From contig OZ037772.1 of the NCBI GenBank assembly GCA_964035545.1, positions 5,887,389-5,951,388 on the forward strand: 64,000 nt of DNA, given 5' to 3'. Shown here one piece after another: positions 36,230-49,097 of this stretch. How positions within the stretch are numbered: position 1 is the first letter of the stretch; every line of letters starts with the position of its first letter. A program made the position numbers and the translations under genes. The notes under the pieces were generated by a model. The model did not search any database and had not been told where the DNA came from. It saw only the letters and a program-made list of their open reading frames with translations. This DNA comes from Bugula neritina. Taxonomy: Eukaryota > Bryozoa > Gymnolaemata > Cheilostomatida > Bugulidae.

Positions 36230-36335
36230 CAGCACACCACATGTTAAGCTAACAGTCAAAGCACCTGCAACCACATGCTCACATGTCACTCACAGCACCT
36301 GCAACCACATGCTCACATGTCACTCACAGCACTTG
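36230..36335 (+). repeat. Minisatellite in the 3' flank of lectin paralog B
   Basis: About three copies of the shared 34-bp unit; two are nearly identical (CACCTGCAACCACATGCTCA). Same place as in paralogs A and C. Confidence 0.88.
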
Positions 36336-36339
36336 CTTC

Positions 36340-37461
36340 TTTGTGTTTCAAGATTATTGGCTAGTGAAGTTCATTATTAAAACTGGTTAAAAGTATTTTG
36401 ATATACATTTCAGTTTGCATTTTATTTGAAAGTAAATTGCTATATTAAGTTTTTACTGTAGCCAGTTTAAAACTTTTTTCAGGCAGTTAGTTATACATTT
36501 GTTTTGTTAGTAATGTAAAATATAAGTTTTGCTGAAGCTATTTGATTACTATTTGACACTTTTTATTGTGACCAGTGTAGAAATATTTTCCCCAATAATT
36601 GTTTAAATCTTTTTTTCCAAGCATGCAATGCTTTTTAAATTGATATTGAATGCAAGTGTCACTAAAGCTGTAAACAAAATACAAAGAATTTGTAGCTTTA
36701 TAATGTTGTATTATTCTTTACCAATCATGTACATTATGTTTGTCCAGTATCCACTTACTCGTGAAGCATATATAAAAATAAAAAATAAGCATTTATGCTA
36801 AATTTTAAGACTTTAATTGAATATATACATAACGGCAGTTATTCAAGTACTCAAAAATGATTGACATCAAAAGGTGAAACGGGTTATTGAACAATTTTCT
36901 CTTTTATACGTCAAATTTGTCAGTTTGGTAAGCAGTTATTGGCAGCTGCTTTTACTTCTTGTCACACTCGCTAAATTCATACGTAGGATAGGACAACTTC
37001 GACGCCATTTTGATCAGTGTAATAAAGCAACTCCGGCATTCTATAGTTATATTATTTGGCAATTGATGTTTTATTGTAATATTATAGATTAGGTATATAA
37101 AATAATATGTTAAATGAGCAATTATGCAAATACATTTTGATTGTTGGTATTCAGTTAATAACAGAAAAACAAAGATAATGCTGAATAAAAGTATGGAGAT
37201 TTGATATTTACATGACAATCACTGATTTTGTCCTCATGTTAATGTATTCTAGCTTTTCTACAACAGTCTTTATAATTACTGTGCAGACAAGAAGATTCGC
37301 ATTCTTCTCAGTAAAATTATTTACAGACATTTACAGCTGATAGCTATTCAACAGTAGTTTCTTCTCGTACACATGACACTTCCATACAGGTGCTTTTGAG
37401 TGCATGCTAATTCCAGCCACCCTGTGTGCTTTACACTTTCCTCGCGCTTCATGTACTTTCT
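36340..37461. other. Spacer between lectin B and the convergent receptor gene
   Basis: AT-rich, no exon seen. The part at about 36860-36990 matches the flank of paralog A near 28490-28620 (ATTGAACAATTTTC, TTGGTAAGCAGTT). The duplicated block therefore continues from lectin B into the receptor 3' end. Confidence 0.55.
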
Positions 37462-37580
37462 TCAAGTGTCTGCAGGTGGTTGCAGGTTTCGAGGTGGTGG
37501 TTGTGGAGGGGAAACCGAAGGTATAGGAATGGAGTATGCCTCATCAGCCATGATCACTGCACTGTAGTCTATCTCCGCAT
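37462..37580 (-). CDS. Receptor last exon: cytoplasmic tail with ITIM-like and SH3-ligand motifs
   Basis: Acceptor TTGTTACAG|AT. It encodes AEIDYSAVIMADEAYSIP and then SPPQPPPRNLQPPADT with TGA. The preceding exon supplies NIY before it, giving two close tyrosine motifs (YAEI and YSAV). Copies of this exon persist at 25.2 kb and 29.1 kb. Confidence 0.85.
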
Positions 37581-40500
37581 CTGTAACAACAACTCTACAT
37601 CAATTCTCTACTAAGCAGTAGTAGGAGTGGCAAGTCATATTCTATCATTTTGATAAAAGTTGCGTAATTATATATAAAAATACAGCTCGAGTTTTATGTT
37701 TTCCAAATTTAACAAAAACTTTAAATTAACTTCATTTTTTAAATAATTTTAAAATTGACTCAGAAGAAATTTGAAAGTTAAACTGCCCATGACAGTTAGG
37801 ATTTTTAAGTCATTCGAATTACAATCTTATAAAAGTTTAAGAACTGTAAATCCACGATATTTCAAAAATGACATTATTGGAAAATATCTATTTGAAAAAC
37901 GAACAAATCACCAATAGACAACTTGAAAATAGACAATTAGCAATTGGACAATTGAAAAATAAGTGTTTGGAAAATGACATTTGGAAAATAAAAAATATTC
38001 AACATGGACTAGTCTGGAGGGGGCGTATAGCATCTGGCCTGGTTCAAAATAATCTATTTTCGAGTTATCTATTGGTGATTCGTCCGTTTTTGAAATAGGT
38101 GTTTTTCAACTGTCATTTTCAAAATGTCGTGTTGGAATTGTAGCACCAGCCTTAGCTTTAAATAAAGAAGCAGAAAAGCCATCCTCTACACTCAACTAAA
38201 AAACTAAAAAGCCAATGCAGCTGATTGCTCACACCTCCAAACTTAATCAACATATTTGGTGAAGAAGATAAAAAGCAACAAGATGTTTAAAATAAAAGTA
38301 GTTACAGATATTTTCTTCAGCCCTCTCATACAAAGTAGGAGTTGAATCCTTGTTGGGAAGTCCTTGTTCCAGGTGAGAAGTTGTCATATCTTGCCTTTGG
38401 CAACTTGAGAAGACAACAAACAAAATTCATTTACAAAAATATCTGCAAAATATGACAACTTCTTTATAAGATGAGAACTCAAACTATGATCCAGTACGGA
38501 AAATGATATAACTGAGTAATTGAATGAGCCAATTTCCAACTTACCAGTTTATTCTTGAGTTGCGGGTGCAAACAATAGCCACTACAACCAGTATGGTGAT
38601 AATGATTAGCCCAAGAACAACCACAGATACTGATGCTAAAATGGTAACATCTGCAAGAGAAACAAAAGTTTAAAGCAACTACTATAGGTATGGTAATTTC
38701 ATCCACAAATCATAACGCACAACGATTTGAAGTGAGTATGTAAATCATATTATCTTTTGATACGCAGTGTGAGTTAGTTTTTTTATTCATTCTATAAAAA
38801 TTGCCAAACGTTTTACTAACATTGCTAAAACAACTTGGACTTTTACTGACAAGTGCAAAATGTACATTAGTAGATAATGAGCATTTATAATGATGAAATC
38901 GTAGTTTCGTGGATTTATAGATAAAACTTCGAGTTCAAGGGACATAAGCTTGACATCAATAAAAGAACTAATGTGAAAGTTTGTCATAATTTACTTACTC
39001 AAACCTTCAGAATTTTCAGCAGACACAGCATAATCCCTAACTTCCCCAGAGGTAATGTCTTCATCTCCTTTTGCTTTGCTTGTTTTATTTGGCTTCTTTA
39101 AAATAGGTTTATCTAGAGTTGGACCAGCAGTAGAAAAACTTTGTATTTTGGTTGCTGGAGACTTTTCGCCACTGGTCAGTTGAGTGGAGGAAACAGTTGT
39201 AACTCCATTACGGCTTGGCTCTGTTTGGCCAAGAGATGTCATGGTGACAGTAAAGCCGTTTTGATTGGTCTTTGAGGTTGTGCTTTTAACGCCATTCTGA
39301 GTAGTTTTGAATAAGTATGCCAGGCTGAATAGAGTGGATCTTTCATAAGTTGAAGGAAGCTGTTCACTGACTTCTGTCCTTTGCAACACATTTGTGTTTG
39401 ATTCTTTTTTTGTAAACTGGTGTAAGGTGGTAGCGCCAGTTATTGACAAGTTTTCTTTTTTATGAAATTTAGAATTTTTTGCTAGCAATGTAAAAGCTGC
39501 TGTTGTCATTGAGTTTGTGGACCCGATTGTTGGCTTATGTGAGGAAGTTTCAGCTGTCATCAAAGTGCTGACAAGAGACTCGTTCCCCAAATTTAAAGTA
39601 GGAATGGAGTTACTATCATATAGCTTTAGCCGTATGTTGGATGTTTGATTATTAAATGTTACAGTGTTTGACTTTTTTGGCATTGGTGGCAACTTAAAAA
39701 TATTGTCAATTGGTAGCTTTGAAGTTGTCGTTTTGAATATAGGCGATGTCGTAGTTTGCAAAAGCTCAGTTTTAGCAAGGTTAGTGCTTATATCTATGCT
39801 TATGGTATTAGTAGTTGTTGAAGATTCCGGTAAATCCGCAAAAATCTTTGTTAGACTAGAGCTTGGCTTCTGAGAACCAAAGCTATAACTTAATGGTTTT
39901 GATGTAACAATTTTAAGTGAAGGAACAAACCTGCTTTTTATTGGGTCTTCTGAAGCTTCAGGCTGAGTAAGCTTAGTATTGGTGGAGTCAATTTTTTTAG
40001 CATCTGTCATCGTGGAAAGTTCTGGTAGAGCTGTACTAACTCCTGTTTTACTAGTAGTCGATTCTTGAAATAGGGAAGTAGGTTTATTTACAGTAAAATA
40101 TTTAAATATATGCCATGAACTATTTTTGGATATGCTTTGTGAATATTGAGTTTGGGCAAGTTGAGTAGTTGACAAGTCAATGGTGTTAGCGGTGGTTGGC
40201 ATTGGCCACTTGGGTAAACTTGTCCCGGGCTCTAACCTGTTGGTGCTTGGTTTTAAAGTTGAAGAAGTAGGTTTATGGAGCAATTTCAAAGCATTAGATT
40301 TAAAAGGTAATGAAGTGGTTACAAATGTGTATGGAAAAGATTCGGGTTGAACAAGTTTAGTTTTTTCAGCATAAAAATTCTTAGTAGCGATAGTTGTTGA
40401 CCGTCTTGGTGGTGTTGTTGCAACTTTTAGTGTTTTAGTGTCCATTTCTTGGGATGAAGAAAGTTTATCAGAAATTTCAGACATCGTTGTGCTAAATGAA

Positions 40501-43500
40501 GATAACAAAATAGTTTTCAATGTGCTTTGTGAAGGGTTAGTTTGATAAAATCCCATTATGTTTGTGTCAATCGCTTTAGTGTTGGTATCTGATGAATATT
40601 CTTGTATGGTTGTCGTAATTTTTGGCTTACTGAAGTTTATTTGTTGAGAGATAGAAACAGATGTGTTGAACTGTTTCAAAGAAGTCAATTTAAAAATAGC
40701 TTCGGTTGTGGATGAAGATGATAGAGAATCAGTTTTAGCAAGCTTAGTACTTCTTGCATCAACAGTTTCAGTACTGGTAGACGCTGGCAGCACTGGTAGT
40801 TCAGTCACAAGTTTAAATTCATTTGTAGCTTGTTTGTTGGATGGAGTAGAAGATTTATGTGAAAGTTGTGACGTAGTTGTTTCCAAAGGGAGTGATAGAC
40901 TTTTAGTTTTTAACTCATTCATTAAAGACCCAGTCTTGGTATCTTTTAAGTTACAGTTAGTAGTACTAGTAGTCACAGCTCCTGAGGTACTAATGCTTTG
41001 ATCTTGGGATGAAGAAATAGACTCATGTGACAATTTTGAAGCAGTTGTTTTCGAGGGAGGCGTAAGTGTGTGTGAAAAAGATTTAGTTTGAGTAAGCTTG
41101 GTACTTGGAGTTATGGCTGTAAGGCTGGTAACCACAGGTTGTTCTAGTAGAGTAGTGGTGCCTAATCTTGAAGGCGGAGGCGTAGAATTATTAGGCAAGT
41201 CTAAAGTTGATGATTTATGAGTAAGCAGAAAAGTATCTGTAAATCTGTATGGGGTGGATTGAGATTGAAAAAGTTGACTTTTCAAATTAGCAGATGTGGT
41301 GCTAGAAGGATTGGAAGAGAGTGCTAGCAGTACTGTTATATTTCTTAGTTTATTAGTAGGCTGTTGGTGAGAAAAGGAAGACTTGGTAAAGAATCTTGAC
41401 ATAGTTGGTTCAGAATTAGTTGACCTACTAGTTTTCAGGTTGTTTTGTAAAGACTTAGTTAGACTAGGTCTTGTACTTTTTGTGTCAGTTGTGTCAGTGC
41501 TGGCAGCCATCGACAATTCTGGTAGAGCTGTCATGATTCCTGAGTTATTGGAGCTTTCTTCTTTTGACAAAGCAGGTTTATGCGATTGCTTAAAACTGGT
41601 CGTTTGAAAAAAAAACAATGGACTAGTTACAAATGCATACAATGAAGGCTCAGCTCTTTCTGTATTACCAATTCCCGAACTGGTAGCAGTGACTCGTACT
41701 GGTAGAGCTGTCACAATTTCTGCTTTGCTGATGTTTTGAGATGAAACAGCTGATTTGTCTGCTACTTCTAGAATATCCCATGTGGGTGTAGCGTGCACGT
41801 TAACTTTCAATTTGCTTTGAAAATAATTAGGTCTGTTTGTTTTTGTGTTAGTTGTTTTGATGCTGTGAGTAGTGGATTGCTCAGATACATTTAAGACAAC
41901 TTCCAAGCTGTGTGTACTATATTCTTGTAATGAAGATGGTTTAGTTGATGCTTTATTAGTTGCTGTTGAAGTTACAAGAGATTGCGTAATATCTCCTTCC
42001 AGTCCAGTCTGATCTGTCAAGTTGTAAACAGACGACTTTTTCACGCTTACAGAAGTAATGGTATTTTTTTCTAACAGTTCTTTATTAGGCACAAATGTGG
42101 TTGGTGATGATTGTGGATCCACTGTAGTCGTATTTTTTGAAATACTTTTGTTCTCTGTTTGAACCTCTGAAAACGACAACAAGTTAGAGGTTGTTAAAAG
42201 CAAAGGTTTCTGGTCTGGAGTTGTAATATTGGTGAATTTTGGTGTTGTGATCTCTACATTTGTTTCAGTTGACATGACTGAACTGAAATTTGATGATGTA
42301 GGAACATTCGAGTAAGTGGTGGAATCAAAACTTCTCACTGTTGGCTGTTCTTTGCCATCTTGAGCCAGAAGTGAAATTCCATTAACTACGTTTGTAGATT
42401 TAGCACTTTCAGACTCTTGAGTACTAAGTAGAATGTGATTGGTTGTTGTTGCATAAGTATGATCTTTATGATCATGGGAAGTGAGTACAGATGAAGTTTT
42501 TGTTTGTGGTAACGACACAGTGCGAAGTGACTCAGAAATAATTTTTGGCAACAGAAACTTCATTGTTGACTGACTACGCATCGCTGAGAAAGAATTGTTT
42601 AAAGAAAATATATTTGAAAATGTGACTAGTTGATGGGTTGACTTTGGCATTGATTCTGAGACTTGGGAAGGTTTAGTAGTTTTCAGAACTGGCAGTAGCT
42701 TTGGAGATGTTTTAGTTGAAGTAAGTATTGCTGTGACAGAATTAGAAGTTAGGGGGATTTGATGCCAAACTCCTGTTGTGTTTGGATCTTCCTTAGTTAT
42801 TGGACTTGGTGATGTAGAAGATAACAATGAATGCATTTGAACAGATGAAAGGCTGTGATCTATATTAGTTTGTGTTGATTGGTAAGGCGATATATTCTCT
42901 GTTTTCTCTTTGCTCATTGCTTTAGCCGAGTGTTCTTGTTCTGTAAAGTTTGTGGTTGGGTGGGTCGGTCTATCAGTGAAGATTCTTGGTAAAATAGTTG
43001 TTGTTGGCAACTTATCAAAACTTTGGAGAGATGATGCATTGGGCGTCCCTTGTGGAGACACTTTTTGAGTACTTGACAAGATATGTGACAATGTACTTGA
43101 ATTTTTATCAAGACTAAAACTAGATTGGTTAAATGTAGCAAAACTAGCTGTTGAGTTGAGTACAGTAGGCGACACTGTTTCCATAGTAACAGTTACGCTT
43201 TCATTTAATTGAGTTGAGCCTGGTGTTACAGAAAAGTTTTTAGATGAACTTGAAGTTGTTGGCGTATTTCCAATCTGTACTTTTGAGCTAGTCCAATCCA
43301 TGCCTGTAGATATACTACTGCTAGGAAAATATGGTGTAATCACACCTGGTGTAGTCTCTAGTGTTTGTGACTGAGTAGGTACTGAAATTGGAGTAGTTCC
43401 AGAATTGTTGCCATGCCTTCCTGTACGATTTATAGCCAAGATTAGTTTCAGGTAGTCTTTTGTAACTATATCATTAGTTGCAGAAGACCAAGTTTGAGGT

Positions 43501-45183
43501 AACGTATTTTTCTCTTCAACGTCAAATTGCTTTGTCATGTTTTCAGTTTTTGGTGTTTCAGGTTCTGCTGTTGAGGAATAGCTTTCGCTTGATTGGCTCA
43601 AATTTCTTGTCATCTCAAATGTAGCCAAGCTTTGCAAGCTTTCATTTAACGCATTGTTTGCATGAAGCTCATTAAGTCCAACACTTTTGTTCACTGAACT
43701 AGGTGCAGATGATGGTGGTTCAGTCCTGACAGATGAGAAGGATGTGTAGCCATTTCCTTGTGTTGATTCTGAGGTATTTAGTGAAGAAAACACAGTTGAG
43801 ATCCTATACTGGTGGGCATCTGTGTCAGTGTAATTATATGTCAATTTTTCATTGGATACCATGACATTCGAGGGTGCAGATATGGTATTCTCAACTGCAC
43901 TGGGTAAATCTATTGGGCTTGGAGATGTTGAAGCCACTGATACAACCTGGGCAGGTGACGCAGATTTGCTGACCAAAGTTTTGTAATCACTGCTAGCAGT
44001 TGAAGTTGACAATACTTCTGGTTTACTGTTTGAACCTCCAAAAATCCCACTAACAAAACTTAATATCTTTTTCAGAAGACTTGGTGTTTGAAAATTGGAC
44101 AACTCTAAAAGGAGAAAATTCAGAAAGGCTTGCTTTTGTTGAAATACAAGAGTTGACTTACAAACATAACAATGAAACATTCCTATAGCAGATAAACAAT
44201 ACCATCAGACTTATGACATTCTGCTTTATGGCCTTGTTTGTGCTATTAAAAATATTTAATTGTATTGACTCACCATCATGGTAAATGTGGTGAATAGATC
44301 CAGATTTATCTCCAACAAGAATTCCTTGGCAGCCTCTTAGAATATTAACAGATGTTGGCGGAGATACAAGTTTCTGTTTTGTTTGAATTGTAGAAACTTC
44401 TTGTGAAGTTACATTTATGAGTTTCAAAACCGTATTTTCAGTATCTGCGACTATAACTAAATCATCAGTCATTGCAGCCAAATTCATGGGGCTCTTGAAG
44501 ATGCCCCCAACTCGATGGTGAGGTTGTAGGCTTAAGTGAGTTTTTGTACGACTGGCTACATTAATCATTAATACATTGTCTGTTGTAGATACAAAGAGAT
44601 TACGTGCTTTTGGGTCTAAAGCTAAAGCTAATGGGAAGTCAATATATACGTCTGCAAAAGTTGACACTTGATTGGACTGCAAGTCGACCAGTCGTACAGC
44701 TCGATTGAAAAAGTCACCAACTAGGAGAGAATAACTCCTCAACTGAATGACATCCAACAGTCTGCTGAACTTAACAGCTTCAAAACCACCATTTTCATAT
44801 CCGGAATTGCGGCAGCTTCCTATTGGAGATTTGAGAAGTTGATGTTGTCTGTCAATCACCAGAAGGCAGTGTTTGGAGATTTCGAGTAGCACCAAGTGAG
44901 TTCGATTTATTTGAGTGAAACTCGTCAACTGGGTGAACGAAAAGAATTGCAAAACATTCATCGTGGAAGTGTAATCTCTGTTCATGCTATAAATAGATGT
45001 GGTAGTCGAGTACAGAACGTTCCCATAAAACATTTGATCATATTCAAAGTGAGTGATTTGCGACTCAGAATGACTAATGTTCAACTTGTTTATTGAAAGC
45101 TCATACGACGTGTTCCTGAACACAGTTTCATAACACTGAGAATCGATTCCATTTGACATTCCGATACAGCAAAGGAAGGACAG
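37462..45183 (-). CDS. Mucin-like single-pass receptor with NHL-type propeller and tyrosine/SH3 tail
   Basis: Five exons join in phase to 2,112 residues plus a missing start exon. Exons: 45183-44274 (propeller), 44104-38999 (stalk), 38650-38545 (transmembrane), 38403-38306 and 37580-37462 (cytoplasmic tail, TGA stop). Phases are 1, 1, 2 and 1, all with consensus GT-AG sites (for example TTGA|GTAAGT). The ectodomain has NHL/YWTD-like blades, then about 1,700 Thr/Ser-rich residues with many N-glycosylation sites, as in mucins. The membrane helix is VVVLGLIIITILVVVAIVC, followed by TRNSR. The tail has ENIYAEIDYSAVI, in which IDYSAV fits the ITIM consensus (I-x-Y-x-x-V), and PQPPPR, a class II SH3 ligand (PxxPxR). 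I do not know a named family with this order. Inference: a glycosylated surface receptor or adhesion protein that can recruit SH2 and SH3 proteins. The first exon (start and most of the signal peptide) was not found; the first exon here begins with LSFLCCIG, like the end of a signal peptide. Confidence 0.82.
38306..38403 (-). CDS. Receptor juxtamembrane cytoplasmic exon
   Basis: 98 bp, phase 2 to phase 1, acceptor CTCAAG|T and donor ATCT|GTAACT. It encodes CQRQDMTTSHLEQGLPNK and TPTLYERAEENI. It begins with a Cys pair right after the membrane helix (possible palmitoylation; inference). Confidence 0.72.
38545..38650 (-). CDS. Receptor transmembrane exon
   Basis: Acceptor CTCTTGCAG|AT, donor AACTG|GTAAGT. 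It encodes a helix of about 25 hydrophobic residues without charges, then Thr-Arg-Asn-Ser-Arg, giving the usual positive-inside orientation with the tail in the cytoplasm. Confidence 0.85.
38999..44104 (-). CDS. Receptor 5.1-kb Thr/Ser-rich stalk exon
   Basis: A single uninterrupted exon of 5,106 bp (about 1,700 residues). Ser and Thr dominate, with scattered Pro, Lys, Asn-X-Ser/Thr sites and almost no Cys. Degenerate repeats around TTSKLSHES / TTSQLSHKSSTPS / LKLLHKPTSST recur, but they are too diverged to be a fresh tandem array. The acceptor is CTCCTTTTAG|AG. This is a typical mucin-type O-glycosylated stalk. Complementary-strand frames here are shadows. Confidence 0.9.
44274..45183 (-). 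CDS. Receptor NHL/YWTD-like beta-propeller exon
   Basis: 910 bp, phase 0 start and phase 1 end (donor GATG|GTGAGT). Blade-like units: LLDVIQLRSYSLLVGDFFN, FPLALALDPKARNLFVSTTD, KSPMNLAAMTDDLVIVADTE and VSPPTSVNILRGCQGILVGD. They have the hydrophobic-D-N/D pattern of NHL repeats. Upstream, the exon starts with a hydrophobic stretch ending in SNG, probably the tail of the signal peptide. Confidence 0.78.
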
Positions 45184-46714
45184 CTACAAGTATATAAAAT
45201 ATTATTAGAATGTTAAGGAACTTGTTGCATTTACATACATTATTTTAGGAACATTGCATGCTTGACTGAAGAGTAGAGAATATAACACAAACGGGTGGTA
45301 ATTAATATTATATATGTTGAGAAAATTGGCAACAGAAAATTTTCTTTCCAACTTTATTGCCATTATATCGATGTAAGTGACAGCTTACTTCAGCACCATG
45401 CATATGATTTGGATTACTAATAACCATAAATTGTCTGTAAAGGATGATATAATATAACGTCTACAGCTCCATATTATATAAAGGAAGGCACTTAATTGCT
45501 TTTATCAGAAACTTATAATGCATATAAGTATTCCATCAGAATATAATGCAGCAGGGAAAACTCATTTGAATGATGAGAAACCTAAATGATTCCTTGCTTG
45601 TTTGTATAACTACAGTAGCAGCAGATAACGTGATTGTTAGTAAACAATATGAAATTAATTGCATTCATCAGGGAAACAGCATGAAGCAATGCTGCACCAC
45701 CACCTCTCATTATTCAAATAAGATTTCACTGGATGACACATTTTATGCATAAACAACAAAGTTGCTGTTTTTAGCACCTGAAATGTTTATCAGCTATATG
45801 ATGGTGAACATGAAATGCATGCGCACATGACAACAGGTGTAACTACAGTAGCACATGTTGTAGTGTAGCAAAACTATAACAAAGATAGAGTGGATGGAGT
45901 TACGAATTTAACATTCACATCTCAAAGCCATTTTGGATGCCAGAAAAAACATTTGACAGGAATAGTAAAAGTTCTCAGGCTACAGAACTATAAGGTAAAG
46001 ATGGCACAAGTGAAAATGACACAGGTAACAATGGCACGTGTAACAATGGCACAAATGAAAAAGTAGGGAAAATTAGCACATGGATGTTGAATTCTCTTAA
46101 ACCCAAGCCTCCAACCTACTACCTCATCCCAAAATCAAACCCCAAATCCCCCACCCCAAACATCTACACTCTAACTCAAACCCCTAACTTCAAAGCTTCC
46201 TACCCAAGCTACCAACCGTCCCCCAGCCTTAAACACCCACCCCAAAACTTTAACCCCAACCACCACTTCAAACTCCAATATTGAAAGTGTGTCATTTTTA
46301 CCTACTTTTCCATTTGTGCTCTTATTATTATTATTATTATTTTAACCGGACACTGCAGTTACATAGTGTACAGTTTGAAGGAAACAAGCTTTACTGCTTA
46401 TACTATAATTATCGATATTACTGCGATCATCACTGTAACGATCACTATATGACTAACCATCACTATCACAGTGACTATTACTATGACTGTGACTGTCACT
46501 ATGTGGCTATATCAAGTACCTATTATGGTAATTTGATTAAAACACCCGATGGAACAATTACCCAATTCAAAACGCAAACAGTTTGATTTTAGTTTTATAT
46601 TCTGCAGAGATCAATGTTCATTGATCTCTGTTCACAAGAACATATTTATAGTAAGAACTAACTCACAAAATCTTGTATAAGTTGAACAAAGGCCAGGTCT
46701 ATCAAATTTAACTA
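45184..46714. other. Upstream of the receptor gene; start exon not located
   Basis: The missing 5' exon should lie in this direction. I saw no convincing ATG-signal peptide-donor combination. At 46001-46065 there are short AATGGCAC repeats. At about 46090-46275 the plus strand is C/A-rich (strand-asymmetric), followed by (ATT)n near 46325 and CACTATGACTGTGACTGTCA repeats near 46430-46500. Confidence 0.45.
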
Positions 46715-46865
46715 TTAGCTAAAAAACTCACGCAGTTTTTTAGTCCCTATTTCTGTGAGAAACCCTGATGAAAAGGGTTTTGTTATATCGGGCTAAGGAC
46801 TTATTTAAATTAAATGAGGCACAGGAGCAATTATGACTGGATGCTCTTCCTCACATCACCAATGA
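46715..46865 (-). mobile_element. SINE (copy 5), 5'-truncated
   Basis: The minus strand has the body (GGTGATGTGAGGAAGAGCAT) and the tail with the AACCC...CATCAGGGTTTC inverted repeat. The tRNA head is lost. Confidence 0.75.
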
Positions 46866-48100
46866 TGCTATTAGCTAAGCTTAGTAGAAAAACAAGTTTC
46901 TATAGGATAGTTCGTAATTTGACATATATACGTCAAGCATACATGAGCACATATATCTAAATGTAAACATACATTATTTTTACTACTGCGTAATAGTGAT
47001 GAAAGATGGTAGTAGTTGGGGAATATTATAGGACTGAAGATGGAAATTCCTGGGAATGAGAATCCGTCATTTGCAAATCTTGGCTTCTTTTAAATTTTGA
47101 TTGCTTCTTCAACGAATGCTATAGTGGGCTTAGTTAACCTCTATTGAAATTCTGGAAACAAGTGACCCTAGAAATTAGCTGGGTTTAGGAATAGCATTTG
47201 ACTATCACGTCAAATCACAGCATTGTGATTTGATTCAAACATTTTTTAATAGAGCAAAACTGCAAATTAATTTGTTTGCCAAAAGTACTTGGGGATAAAA
47301 CTAAGTAGTAGGATTAACATGAGTGAGTAATTCTTAAAATATGTATGACAAACTGTTAGTCTGTCTGTTCGTCTGTCTGTATGTCTATGTATACATCATC
47401 TTTATAATTTTTAGAAATGAAGCAAATTATTACAAGACAATTAAATATAAAATCACAGCTTATTTGATGAAAGTTTTACCAAGTATCAGTTGTTCCACGC
47501 CATTATAGAGAATAAATGTTGCATAAAATAATACTGCATAGAAATGATTTAGTAGTAATAACATCTATTTTAGCTATAGCTAATAAACATCAACACAGAA
47601 ACTCTCAGTCTATTATAAACAACTAAGCCAATCACAATATAATTTGCAGCCCATAAGTCCTGCAAACCATGAAAAAATCTTCTTGGTTTCAAATGGCTGC
47701 AAATATACTGTACATGTAATACTAATCATTTTGGAACAGCATTTCTTAGGGCAATCATACTGTGGGGAGTTGTCTTCACTGAAAATTAAGTCATAGAAGT
47801 CTATTTGTATAGCTATGAAACACTACAACCAGTTTTTATCAACACTGTTATTACACTAAGCAACCAAGGAATGTTGGAAGAAATGCAGAGAAAACTTCTC
47901 TACAAAAGATATATCAGCAAATGAATGTAACGGGTATAAGTAATAATGAGTTTAGAGTTTAATGGAACATTATACTTCCTTTGCTCAACTGGAACTGATA
48001 TTACAATTGTGGTGTATTTGTGCTGTGCACTATGTCATTTAACATAATATTATTATGAAATATTATTCCGTTACTGCAAGGATTGAAACAGTGAGAAATG
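46866..48100. other. Intergenic, nothing recognised
   Basis: AT-rich spacer with a short GTCTGTCTGTTCGTCTGTCT microsatellite at about 47359-47385. No gene seen. Confidence 0.45.
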
Positions 48101-48475
48101 GTGAGAATTATACTATATACATTATATTATATAATATAATGTATAATAATTGTAATATAATATTTAATAATTTAATACAATATAATATAATGTAATATTA
48201 TAATATATAATATAATATAGTATATTATGATGTAATATAATATTTAATAATTTAATACAATATAATATAATGTAATATTATAATATATAATATAATGTAG
48301 TATATTATGATGTAATATAATATAATGTAATATTATAATATATAATATAATATAGTATATTATGATGTAATATAATATAATATTATATTATATTATATTA
48401 TATTATATTATATTATATTATATTATATTATATTATATTATATAATGAACTATAATATAATATAATTATATAATA
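48100..48475. repeat. TATAA-type AT satellite
   Basis: About 370 bp of TATAATATAATGTAATATTA units in two or three higher-order copies of roughly 100 bp, ending in (TATTA)n. Only A and T with rare G. Confidence 0.93.
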
Positions 48476-49089
48476 GCCAGTTTGTTCTGGTCGTAGGAAG
48501 CAAACTAACAAATTACTTTTATTACAATATTTGCCAGTTTCACTGCAAACTGAAACTCAAAAATAATTAACAAAGAATCAGAATATTGGAATCCCTTCTA
48601 CTGCAACTAAATACTAGAAAACTTGCAACAAATTGAGGTGGTTACAAAGGGTTGGTCACAGCGTGCCTCGTGTTACTACTCAAACAACCACTATGATTTA
48701 GCTACATCATAAAACAACTACTAAAAGTGCAGAAATTTTAATAAAACAAAGATAATGGTCACACTTTAAAGTTGTCTTGCTTCCAGTTTCATACAAGTGA
48801 AGAATTTAATTTATTACATAATTATAACGTAAATAAAACAACAGTGTTTGAAACTTTAAAATAGAAATCTATAATAATATTTTAAACTTGCCACTTTTCC
48901 AAAACTTAATTTGAGACAGCCATTATAGTAATACTTGAACAATTGCATTTCACGCGAAATTTTGAAGCTAAACCCTAAAATAGTATAAAGTTATTACATC
49001 ATTACGTGGTTTAGGCAAACAGGGATACGTCTATAGAATATAGACTCTATAAAGTCTAGAGTCTAGAATCTAGAGCTATGTGGTCTAGA
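48476..49089. other. Intergenic, nothing recognised
   Basis: Ordinary AT-rich spacer; a TCTAGA-rich patch (49030-49095) immediately precedes the hAT MITE. Confidence 0.4.
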
Positions 49090-49097
49090 CTCTAGTG

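Noticed and set aside
39664-41607. Plus-strand reading frames opposite the mucin-like exon
   Set aside because: The minus-strand exon of 5.1 kb is clearly the coding one; these are complementary shadows of Thr/Ser codons.
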